From NCBI GenBank assembly GCA_015064885.1, contig SVRJ01000016.1, forward strand, positions 1 to 44,484: DNA of 44,484 nucleotides, in the 5' to 3' direction. Source of the DNA: Oscillospiraceae bacterium. GTDB taxonomy: Bacteria; Bacillota; Clostridia; Oscillospirales; CAG-272. The notes under the pieces are model-generated. The model had not been told where the DNA came from and made no database searches. It saw only the letters and a program-made list of their open reading frames with translations. Position 1 is the stretch's first letter. The number at the start of each line of letters is the position of its first letter. Shown piece by piece: positions 1 through 7,189 of this stretch. The position numbers and the translations under genes were made by a program.

Positions 1-13
1 TGGTGAGCGCACT

Positions 14-199
14 ATGGCAGATAACAGAAATCGCAAGCGACCGATACAGGTAAAGTTCTTCGTAGATGAAAAAGAGCAAGCTCTGATAAAAAAGAAAGTG
101 GAGCTGGCAGGCAGTGAGAATATTACTGTTTTACGACCACCGAGCATTTCCTACAGAATTATAGAGAAGATATACGGACGTAATGCGTCCGCAATCTAA
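14..199 (+). pseudogene. MobC-like mobilization protein, truncated
   Basis: The first 36 residues (MADNRNRKRPIQVKF, then a D/E/K-rich helix 'KEQALIKKKVELAGSEN') match the N-terminus of MobC-type relaxosome proteins, small ribbon-helix-helix DNA-binding proteins that help a relaxase nick oriT on mobilizable elements. Family members usually run beyond 100 residues and continue with a segment like FGAYARKM after the 'GSEN' position. Here the frame changes to an unrelated 25-residue tail and stops at residue 61. I infer a breakpoint near base 118, a scar of an excised or decayed mobile element. No relaxase or oriT lies downstream. The next gene is convergent, a few bases beyond a terminator. Confidence 0.5.
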
Positions 200-245
200 A
201 AATAAAAAAACACCCGACGCGCCTTGCGGCGCGTCGGGTGATTTT
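199..245 (-). terminator. Bidirectional rho-independent terminator
   Basis: A perfect 13-bp stem (211-223 with 228-240) closes a TTGC loop. On the minus strand it is followed by a T-rich run (complement of 199-210), just after the mannosidase stop. On the plus strand it is followed by ATTTTT, so it can also end transcripts from the MobC remnant. Confidence 0.9.
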
Positions 246-248
246 TGG

Positions 249-3200
249 TCATATAAGCTTAAGCGTCACTATCTCAAAGCCCGAGACGCGAAGAGAGACT
301 CTTCCACTCTCGATAGGCAACTCGTAAAGCTCGCGCTCAAGCATGTCGCAGACAAAGCATCTCTTCACGGGGAGAGAGAGGTCGAGAGTAACCGTCTGCT
401 TTTTGTTCTTGCTTTCAAAAAGTCGAAGAACGGTCGCCTCAGAGTCCTCCGCCTGCTTCAGTGTTTCGCAGATAACGTTGTCACAGTCTATGCTTACGGC
501 AGAAAAACGCTCGGGGAGAGAGCTTTCGCTTCCGCTCGCCTTTACCGCATACGCCGGGTAGTTGAGGTAGTATGCCTCTCTTTGCACGTTGCTCTCACCG
601 AGCGTGCCCGCATGAGGCATAAGAGAGTAGGTAAATTCGTGAATACCCTGATCTGCCTCCTCGTTCGGATCTGTCGCGCACTTGAACAGAGAGAGCTGCA
701 TGGTTTCTCCGTGGACGTCGTATCCGTACTTGCAGTCGTTCATCAGCGCAACACCGTAGCCTCCGTCGGAAAGGTCGGCAAACTTGTGCGCGCACACCTC
801 GAACTTCGCTCTGTCCCAGCTCGTGTTTGAGTGAGTGGGCCTCTCGATCGTGCCGAACTGAATATCGTACGTCGCCTTGTCAGAATTTATATCCACCGGG
901 AATGCCGCCTTTACCATCAGGTGTCTTTCGTGCCAGTCGGCGCGTGTCTCGAAGTCTATCCGCTCACCGTCGTCGGTAAAGTATACCGTCTGCTCTATGA
1001 GCGATCTTCCGAACGGGCGGACTATTCTTATGCCTGTTCTTGCGCCGTCGTCGATCCTGCCGACCTCCTTTACGTCGGTAAGAGCCCTGTACTCGTCCTT
1101 CGAATATTCCTGCCACTCCCACGCATCGTACACGTCGGGGTAGTCGGGGTATATTCTTATCTCATTTGCCGCACAGCCCTCCTTTACGACCTCTCTTGCG
1201 TTCTTCTTGTCGTAAAGCGAAGAAATGCGCCAGAATTCGTCAAAGACTACTCTGTAGCGGTTAGTCTCAACCGTATTTCCGTCCGACTTCACCGAGTTAT
1301 TCCGGATAAGCTCATCCTCTCTTATAAGCGCATAGCCCTTTGAGGGAAGTCCTTTTACTATCGCGCTCCTTCCGTCCACGCGCACAAGAGCGTCGGTAGT
1401 AAACGAATGCGGATTGAATACTGCGTACCCGCCGCTCCTTGCGAGCCTTGAGGATATCGAGGAGAGGGCGGCACCTCTCGCGCCCTCACCTATCTCCTTT
1501 ATTTTTGCGTAGTCTATATCGCTTTGGTCGTATACCTCTTTTATCGACGAGCCGGGAATGATGTCGTGGAACTGATTTGTCAGTATCATTTCCCACCCCT
1601 CGCGCAGAGCCTCCTTCGGGAAGGAGGCACCCGTGAGGTGCCTGCTCAGTGATGAAAGCAGCTCGGCATCGAGATATAGGAATTCGCTCTTTCTGTTGTT
1701 TCTCTTGTTCTTTGCGATAGAGGTGTAGGTACCTCTGTGGAACTCAAGATAAAGCTCTCCTCTCCACTCGGGGAGCAGCTTGCTTTTCTCTGTCTTTTTT
1801 TCAAGCCTTGATAAGAATTCTCCCGCAAAGCCGATCCTCGCATTCGGCGAGCCGGGAATACCCCTTTCGCTTCTTCTGTATATCTCCAGATCCTCAGAGG
1901 TAGGTCCTCCGCCTCCGTCTCCGAAGCCGAAGGTGAGAAGAGCCTCGTTGTGCAGAGCCTTGTTCTTGTATCTTTCATAGGTGCCCGCCACCATCTCGGC
2001 GGTTACGTGACCTACGTAGGTGGTCCTTCTGTCGGGCTCACCCTTTCCCTTGTTCTGACCGGTCAGAAAATGAGTGTTGACGCAGCTTCCGTCAATACCC
2101 CTCCACGTAAAGGTGTCGAAGGGAATAGTGTTCGTATCGTTCCAGCTTATCTTTGAGGTGACGAACCAGTCCACACCGCATTTCCTGAGTATCTGAGGCA
2201 TAGCCGCAGAGTATCCGAAAACGTCGGGCAGCCAGAGCACCCGGCTATCTATGCCGAATTCCTCACGGAAGAATCTCTTTCCGTATATTATCTGACGTAC
2301 AAGGCTTTCGCCCGAGGAGAGGTTGCAGTCCGCCTCTACCCACATTGCGCCCTCGCACTCCCATCTGCCCTCGCTCACCCTCTGCTTTACCTCCCCGTAA
2401 AGCTCGGGTGCCTCCTCCTTCAGATACTTATAGAGAAGGGGCTGAGAGGACATGAACCTGTACTCGGGATATATCCTCATAAGCTCGAGAACTGTCGCAA
2501 ACGAGCGCTGAACCTTTTCTCTCGTCTGAAGAAGCGTCCACTTCCACGCGCAGTCGATATGCGTGTGGCCTATGCACACCGTGGTGCACTCCTGCTCCTT
2601 GCAGTACTTTCGGTAGAATTCTGTCTGCATATATTCTCTCGCGCGCAGAACAGAGGTGTAGAATTCATCGCTGTCTGTGTCGTAAAGAGAAAGCATCGAG
2701 ACGGCACGGTCGAGATGAGCGAGTATCTCGGCGTATTCTCGCGAATATTCCTTCATAAATGAAAGAGAATCGAGAGGGACCTTTACGTCGTAGTAAAGAG
2801 CCTCGACGTCGGGACGCTTATTGAACAGCTCAAGAAAGAGTATGGCATCGGCTATCTTCGGGCCGGTGTATGCATAGAGATATACCTCGTATTTTTCCTT
2901 TCCCTCGAGCAGAACAGAGGTGTGGTTGGTGTCTATACCCTGCCTCATCTTCCCGTCGATATAGCAGATAAATTGAGGATTTGAAGCATCCCACCCGAGC
3001 ATATCCGTCCTTACCGAAAGATACACGGGAAGCGAGCGCATATGCTTTGGTACCTCGACGGTGAAATAAAACCATGCGTGGCTGTCCTTCCCGCTGCCCC
3101 ATCTGCTGCCCGGAATATACTCAGAAAAGCCTTCCTTCCCCGGCAGGACGTTGTCCTTCTTGTAGCCGCAGGGAAGAGTGAGTACGTTTTTTATTTCCAC

Positions 3201-3269
3201 TCTGTTGCAGTATCTCTTTTCGTCGAGAAGCTTCAGGTATCTTTTTACCTTCTTCAACTTAACGTGCAT
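249..3269 (-). CDS. GH38 alpha-mannosidase
   Basis: This 1006-residue cytoplasmic enzyme is predicted to hydrolyse alpha-mannosides, as in host N-glycan or fungal mannan breakdown. The GH38 catalytic core begins near residue 230. The zinc site is IGHTHIDCAWKW (H237, D239), and the nucleophile lies in LWLPDVFGYSAAMPQI (D349). A further conserved histidine is in NQFHDIIPGSS near residue 570. The beta-sandwich C-terminal region is complete, and the length is normal for the family. There is no signal peptide, so substrate must be imported. The ATG has an AGAGG ribosome site 8 bases upstream. It is monocistronic, with its own promoter at 3317-3345 and terminator at 199-245. Family assignment is firm; the exact linkage (alpha-1,2, 1,3 or 1,6) cannot be read from sequence. 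Confidence 0.96.
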   Translation of the reverse strand: MHVKLKKVKRYLKLLDEKRYCNRVEIKNVLTLPCGYKKDNVLPGKEGFSEYIPGSRWGSGKDSHAWFYFTVEVPKHMRSLPVYLSVRTDMLGWDASNPQFICYIDGKMRQGIDTNHTSVLLEGKEKYEVYLYAYTGPKIADAILFLELFNKRPDVEALYYDVKVPLDSLSFMKEYSREYAEILAHLDRAVSMLSLYDTDSDEFYTSVLRAREYMQTEFYRKYCKEQECTTVCIGHTHIDCAWKWTLLQTREKVQRSFATVLELMRIYPEYRFMSSQPLLYKYLKEEAPELYGEVKQRVSEGRWECEGAMWVEADCNLSSGESLVRQIIYGKRFFREEFGIDSRVLWLPDVFGYSAAMPQILRKCGVDWFVTSKISWNDTNTIPFDTFTWRGIDGSCVNTHFLTGQNKGKGEPDRRTTYVGHVTAEMVAGTYERYKNKALHNEALLTFGFGDGGGGPTSEDLEIYRRSERGIPGSPNARIGFAGEFLSRLEKKTEKSKLLPEWRGELYLEFHRGTYTSIAKNKRNNRKSEFLYLDAELLSSLSRHLTGASFPKEALREGWEMILTNQFHDIIPGSSIKEVYDQSDIDYAKIKEIGEGARGAALSSISSRLARSGGYAVFNPHSFTTDALVRVDGRSAIVKGLPSKGYALIREDELIRNNSVKSDGNTVETNRYRVVFDEFWRISSLYDKKNAREVVKEGCAANEIRIYPDYPDVYDAWEWQEYSKDEYRALTDVKEVGRIDDGARTGIRIVRPFGRSLIEQTVYFTDDGERIDFETRADWHERHLMVKAAFPVDINSDKATYDIQFGTIERPTHSNTSWDRAKFEVCAHKFADLSDGGYGVALMNDCKYGYDVHGETMQLSLFKCATDPNEEADQGIHEFTYSLMPHAGTLGESNVQREAYYLNYPAYAVKASGSESSLPERFSAVSIDCDNVICETLKQAEDSEATVLRLFESKNKKQTVTLDLSLPVKRCFVCDMLERELYELPIESGRVSLRVSGFEIVTLKLI

Positions 3270-3316
3270 ATCCTTTTCCTCTCTTTCTTTGCGCCTTTGC
3301 GCCTTGATCTGATACT

Positions 3317-3345
3317 ATTATAGCATAAGAGAAAGCGAAAATCAA
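3317..3345 (-). promoter_or_regulatory. Promoter of the GH38 gene
   Basis: On the minus strand there is TTGATT (3345-3340), a 17-base spacer and TATAAT (3322-3317) preceded by TGC, giving an extended -10. The -10 box lies about 48 bases ahead of the start codon. Confidence 0.8.
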
Positions 3346-3449
3346 CAGTATTTTTCATCCGCTGAGAGATTTTTTTCGCGCATACTCACCGCAAAGCCGA
3401 AAAATTTGAAGGTCCGGAGGAAAACCCGAAAAAATTTATCAAAAACCTA

Positions 3450-3478
3450 TTGACAAATCGGTCTATTTGTGATAGACT
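3450..3478 (+). promoter_or_regulatory. blaI-blaR1 promoter
   Basis: TTGACA (3450-3455), a 17-base spacer and TAGACT (3473-3478). The consensus -35 with a weaker -10 suits a repressed promoter. The first dyad operator overlaps the spacer and the -10 box. Confidence 0.75.
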
Positions 3479-3506
3479 ATATACAGAGGTCTACAGAAGA
3501 TAGACC
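3461..3506 (+). promoter_or_regulatory. Two dyad operators, likely BlaI sites
   Basis: Two inverted repeats share the half-site GTCTA. Site 1 is GTCTAT (3461-3466) with ATAGAC (3472-3477), 5 bases apart. Site 2 is GGTCTA (3488-3493) with TAGACC (3501-3506), 7 bases apart. Site 1 covers the -10 region and site 2 lies just past the expected transcription start. BlaI/MecI repressors bind such dyads as dimers and control their own operon. Assignment to this BlaI is inference from position. Confidence 0.7.
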
Positions 3507-3532
3507 AAAGTAAAAAAAGGAGGTACACCGAT

Positions 3533-3895
3533 ATGGAGGATATAAGACTCGGTGAGGTGGAATCGAGATTTGCGGATATAGTGTGGGAGAATGCGCCCAT
3601 TCCCTCGGGAAAGCTCGTCGCGCTCTGCCTTGAGAAGCTGGGGTGGAAGAAGTCGACCACGTATACCGTCCTTAAAAAGCTCTGCGAGAGAGGACTCTTT
3701 AAAAACGAGGGAGGAGAAGTCAGCGTGCTCATCACGAGGAATGAATACTATTCGATGAAGAGCGAGATGTTCGTTATGGACAGCTTTGACGGAAGTCTTC
3801 CCGCGTTTATCGCCGCCTTCACGTCGAGAAAAAAGCTGAGCGACGAGGATATAGCGGAGATAAAAAGAATGATAGAAGGAGGAGGTGACAGATAA
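3533..3895 (+). CDS. blaI: BlaI/MecI/CopY family repressor
   Basis: A 120-residue winged-helix repressor of the Penicillinase_R family. The winged helix occupies about residues 5-75, with recognition-helix text KKSTTYTVLKKLCERGLF typical of BlaI and MecI. The acidic/basic C-terminal helices (76-120) form the dimerization arm that the partner protease normally inactivates by cleavage. The strong site AGGAGG (3518-3523) sits 9 bases before the ATG. The stop is two bases ahead of the blaR1-like start, so the pair is translationally coupled. No beta-lactamase or pbp gene is adjacent, so the target regulon is not visible here. The family call is firm; a link to beta-lactams is unproven. Confidence 0.93.
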   Translation: MEDIRLGEVESRFADIVWENAPIPSGKLVALCLEKLGWKKSTTYTVLKKLCERGLFKNEGGEVSVLITRNEYYSMKSEMFVMDSFDGSLPAFIAAFTSRKKLSDEDIAEIKRMIEGGGDR

Positions 3896-3897
3896 GA

Positions 3898-6345
3898 ATG
3901 CAAGCCTTGTTTTTAAAGCTGCTCTCCATGAGCGTACCTGCAAGCCTGCTCGTTCTCTTTGTCATCGCCGTAAGAAGTATACTCAAAAAAGCCCCGAGAG
4001 CGATCATCTGCCTGCTCTGGCTCGCGGTCGGAATAAGACTCGTGTGCCCGATAAGCATCGAAAGCCCGCTCTCCCTCGTTCCGAACACGGATGAGGCTAT
4101 ACAGAATATAGTCTACCCGAATACGGATACCGAGGATACGGGAGATATTACCGTAGTCCTCCCGCCCGAGATGCACGGAACCGTGTCTCCTACAGAGCCC
4201 CTGTCTCCTCCCCCTCCGACCTTTGTCGGCAGTGAGGAGAAGGAAACACCGATAGTAAAGATCGCCTGTACGGTATGGGCGTGCGGTGTCGTCTGTATGT
4301 CGGTATACATGGCGGTAAGCTATATCCTTATAAAAAAGAGGGTATCCGTGTATATCACGGATAAAAGCGGTGTAAGAAGGTGCGATGGGATAGATACCCC
4401 TTTTATACTCGGTGTGATAAGACCGAGGATATATATTCCGTCGGATATGACGGACGAGAGAGCTTCCCACGTTATCGCGCACGAGAAAGCACATATAAAA
4501 AGACTTGACCACTTGTGGAAGCCTCTCGGCTTCGTTCTGCTTTCTCTGTATTGGTTCGATCCTCTTATGTGGATAGCGTACGTGCTCCTATGTAAGGATA
4601 TAGAGATAGCGTGCGACGAAAGAGTTATAGCAAAAAGAGGAGAGGAATACAGAAAAGAGTATTCAAGCGCCCTTCTTGCCTGCAGTATGCCCCGAAAAAT
4701 CATCTCAGCCTGCCCTCTTGCGTTCGGCGAGGTTGGTGTTAAAGAAAGAATAAAAAAGGTCATGAGCTACAAAAAACCGACCTTGTGGATAAGCCTCGCC
4801 GCTCTCATTCTGGCAATAGCGGCGTGTGTGTTCTTCCTTACCGACAGAGCAGAGAGCGATGGGGGCGAAACGGGAGACGGAGAGAGCGTGACCGATTTTG
4901 AACGGCTGAGAGTCCTCGGAGCGTCGAGCACCCTCGAGGGACTCGGCGTACGCGTGACCGACGTCAGCGAGGGGGACGGCGATATAAAAATTACCGTCGA
5001 ATGGAAGAATAAGAGCGGATACGATATAGAGTACGGAGAGCCCTTCTCCATGCTTGAATATGACTCGGAGGGAAATGCCGTTCCTATTGACAGTGACGTT
5101 GCATTTATCCTTCCCGCTTACGTTCTCAGAAGAGGAGCGACTGTCACTAAGACCTATAATATATCCCTCTACCGGATCGAGGAGGGTAAGAAATACCGCT
5201 TTGTGACCTCCTTCCGCTATAAGAGAAGGGGAGAGGGCGGAAATGCAACTCTCTCTGTCGACCTCTATATCTATTCGGACGAGGATAAGGTGACCGAGAC
5301 TCTGCCGCCCGAAAGCATCAAAAGGGCAGAGAATTACAGATTCCTCACGAACAGCAGTACCGAGGATAAATACAGATATATCTCACTCCACCCGGACGGA
5401 AGAGCTACCCTATACCTGAGCAGATATACCTCTATCAGCTGTACCTACGAGAAAAAAGAGGATGCGCTCGTCCTGCACAGCGATAACTATATGATTCCCA
5501 CTAAAGTGTATACCTTTGATCTTGACGGAGATGATTACGTATTCAATGCCGAGAAGTCCTCGGGTCCTCCGCAGATAAGCAGCTTCCCGGCTGCAAGCGC
5601 GGTGTTTTATGCATTCAGAGACGGAAGCGTATTCGAGAGGTGTGAGAGCGCTTTGGAATTTCCGTTCAGCAACAGCGTTAAAGGCGACCTCGACGGCAAC
5701 GGCACAGAGGACAGTATATACTACAACGGCGTTTCGGTCAACGGCCTATGGGAATACTTTTCTTTCTGCGTGACCGAGAACGATTTTATAAAGGGAAGCT
5801 ATTTTATACCGGCAAGCAGGCTCATAACGTCGGTTATGATGTATTCGGACGACTCAGGGAAAATATACGCAGAGCTGAAGAATGCTCTTGACGAGTGCAC
5901 CGTCCTCGAGGTCGGCGGACCGGGCGAGAAGAGCTACAGAGGAATAAGCCTCACAAAGAACGGATACGACGCCTATAAATACCTGACCGATACCTGCTAC
6001 TCCACCGCCTTCGGAAAGGAATACACGGTAATATACAGCTCAAACAAATGGAACGTAACTATAAACGACAAAGGCTATGAGCGTCAGATTCTCGTCGGAA
6101 AGGACCTGTCCGAGGGAGGAGATAAAATAAAGCTGTATATCTGTACCGACGGAGAAATAAACGCCACCGCTGAATATAAAGCCTCCGACCTCTCCTCCTT
6201 GCATATAGACGTCAAGGATACGAAAAGCATAAAGCTCTGTATAGCCGATAAAAACAAGAAAGAGCAGGAGTATCTTCTGACCGAAAATAACGGTGAAATT
6301 ATCCTCACACAGAATATGATCCCCGCGCCGAAGGAGCTTAACTGA
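3898..6345 (+). CDS. blaR1: BlaR1-like M56 membrane metalloprotease sensor
   Basis: An 815-residue membrane protease/sensor. The N-terminal membrane segments (about 5-28, 34-52, 120-145, 205-230) surround an M56 peptidase with zinc motif HEKAH (H195, E196, H199) and the third-ligand region EIACDERV (E237-E241). A last membrane helix lies near 293-312 (LWISLAALILAIAACVFFL). The remaining 500 residues should be outside the cell. In classical BlaR1 this part is a penicillin-binding domain with an STYK serine. I see no such motif. Instead there are beta-rich segments and a calcium-loop-like DLDGNGTEDS near residue 600, as in FG-GAP or EF-hand loops. The likely role is to sense an envelope signal and cleave the upstream repressor. 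The ATG follows GGAGGAGGTGA. Confidence 0.88.
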   Translation: MQALFLKLLSMSVPASLLVLFVIAVRSILKKAPRAIICLLWLAVGIRLVCPISIESPLSLVPNTDEAIQNIVYPNTDTEDTGDITVVLPPEMHGTVSPTEPLSPPPPTFVGSEEKETPIVKIACTVWACGVVCMSVYMAVSYILIKKRVSVYITDKSGVRRCDGIDTPFILGVIRPRIYIPSDMTDERASHVIAHEKAHIKRLDHLWKPLGFVLLSLYWFDPLMWIAYVLLCKDIEIACDERVIAKRGEEYRKEYSSALLACSMPRKIISACPLAFGEVGVKERIKKVMSYKKPTLWISLAALILAIAACVFFLTDRAESDGGETGDGESVTDFERLRVLGASSTLEGLGVRVTDVSEGDGDIKITVEWKNKSGYDIEYGEPFSMLEYDSEGNAVPIDSDVAFILPAYVLRRGATVTKTYNISLYRIEEGKKYRFVTSFRYKRRGEGGNATLSVDLYIYSDEDKVTETLPPESIKRAENYRFLTNSSTEDKYRYISLHPDGRATLYLSRYTSISCTYEKKEDALVLHSDNYMIPTKVYTFDLDGDDYVFNAEKSSGPPQISSFPAASAVFYAFRDGSVFERCESALEFPFSNSVKGDLDGNGTEDSIYYNGVSVNGLWEYFSFCVTENDFIKGSYFIPASRLITSVMMYSDDSGKIYAELKNALDECTVLEVGGPGEKSYRGISLTKNGYDAYKYLTDTCYSTAFGKEYTVIYSSNKWNVTINDKGYERQILVGKDLSEGGDKIKLYICTDGEINATAEYKASDLSSLHIDVKDTKSIKLCIADKNKKEQEYLLTENNGEIILTQNMIPAPKELN

Positions 6346-6698
6346 CGCAAAAAAACAGAGCCTCATACGCTTTTTTATCGAAAAACTTTAAATCAAACTA
6401 AATTTGGCAATTCCTTTTTACACCGATTACATATAATAACAAGTCTTTATCGAACGTTAATTTTTTACCCGGGGAAAGTGCTCCGAAACAGTTTGGCAAG
6501 CGGTGGCGTTTATTTAACAAAAGATTACAAAAAGCAAATATATTTTGACAAATAGTTTCGTAAAAGTTAATTGAAATTATACCGAGAGGAACTTGGTCGA
6601 AAAGGATGGTATAATGTAAAAAAACCAAATAAAATCCAATAAAACAAAACAAAATTTTGAAAGGACGGACGCAAAAGCGTCCGGTTGGTAAAGGAACT
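6346..6698 (+). promoter_or_regulatory. AT-rich intergenic region upstream of abrB
   Basis: About 350 bases without a gene. An extended -10 (TGG then TATAAT at 6610-6615) lies 84 bases before the abrB start, with no good -35. A TTGACA at 6545-6550 could serve a second, weaker start. The leader is A-rich. A 7-bp hairpin (6666-6672 with 6677-6683, AAAA loop) sits 15 bases before the ATG, close to the ribosome site. I see no clear terminator for the blaR1-like gene. Confidence 0.55.
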
Positions 6699-6944
6699 AT
6701 GAAGTCTACAGGAATCACAAGAAGAGTTGACGAGCTTGGAAGAATAGTTATTCCGAAGGAGCTCAGAAGAGATCTCGGAATCGGCACAAGAGACTACCTC
6801 GAGATATTCAGAGACGATAACTCTATCGTTCTCCGCAAGTACTCTGCAGGTTGCATCTTCTGCGGAAGCCTTGACAACATCATCACATTCGACGGCAAGA
6901 TCGTTTGCAAGGAATGTGTTGAAAAGATGAGCAAGAAGGACTGA
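6699..6944 (+). CDS. abrB: AbrB/SpoVT-type regulator with zinc ribbon
   Basis: An 81-residue transition-state-type DNA-binding regulator. Residues 1-48 (MKSTGITRRVDELGRIVIPKEL and onward) form the swapped-hairpin SpoVT-AbrB domain and closely match Bacillus AbrB. The C-terminal half differs from Bacillus: CIFC and CKEC pairs about 20 residues apart make a likely four-cysteine zinc site, the usual clostridial form. I start at the ATG matching the AbrB N-terminus, with AAAGGA just upstream. An in-frame TTG at 6657 would add 14 residues but runs through the 5' hairpin, so I reject it. Monocistronic. Probably a global regulator of growth-phase genes. Confidence 0.94.
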   Translation: MKSTGITRRVDELGRIVIPKELRRDLGIGTRDYLEIFRDDNSIVLRKYSAGCIFCGSLDNIITFDGKIVCKECVEKMSKKD

Positions 6945-6962
6945 TCTTCTACATAAGCGAGA

Positions 6963-7035
6963 CTCGCAGCACTCCTGTAAGTGAGCAATAAAAGCCACGG
7001 ACGTCTTTCTGCTCTTACAGAGTGAGAATTGCGGG
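6963..7035 (+). ncRNA. Structured 3' UTR or small RNA
   Basis: Outside any gene, CTCGCA (6963-6968) can pair with TGCGGG near 7030-7035. CACTCCTGTAAG (6970-6981) can pair with CTTACAGAGTG (7014-7024) with one bulge. Together they form an irregular long hairpin with a loop around 6985-7010. It lies between the abrB stop and the terminator at 7044. It could be a 3'-derived small RNA or an mRNA-stabilizing element. It lacks the signature loops of SRP RNA and is too short for typical 6S RNA. Confidence 0.4.
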
Positions 7036-7043
7036 CACAGATC

Positions 7044-7078
7044 ACGGCAGAGAATTATTTTCTCTGCCGTTTTGTGTT
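7044..7078 (+). terminator. Terminator after abrB
   Basis: An 11-bp perfect stem (7044-7054 with 7060-7070), TTATT loop, followed by TTTTGTGTT. Confidence 0.88.
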
Positions 7079-7125
7079 ATATTCAACGGGATCGCCAAGC
7101 CTCCGGTACGCCGAACGGCTAAAAG

Positions 7126-7168
7126 ACATAAAAATAAAATGGAGCAGGACAGGGTCCTACTCCATTTT
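7126..7168 (-). terminator. Terminator of the MBL-fold lipoprotein gene
   Basis: AAAATGGAG (7137-7145 region) pairs with CTCCATTTT (7160-7168). After one mismatch, AGGAC pairs with GTCCT around an AGG loop. On the minus strand it is followed by a T-rich run. It lies 22 bases past the stop at 7190. Confidence 0.85.
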
Positions 7169-7189
7169 ATATTTCTGTCTGAGACGGCA

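Noticed and set aside
183-830. 215-codon plus-strand open frame over the mannosidase 3' end
   Set aside because: It runs through the terminator hairpin and is antisense to a clear GH38 gene.
3533-6345. Beta-lactam resistance operon
   Set aside because: No beta-lactamase or penicillin-binding protein gene is adjacent and the sensor part lacks penicillin-binding motifs. Only the regulator/protease pair is supported.
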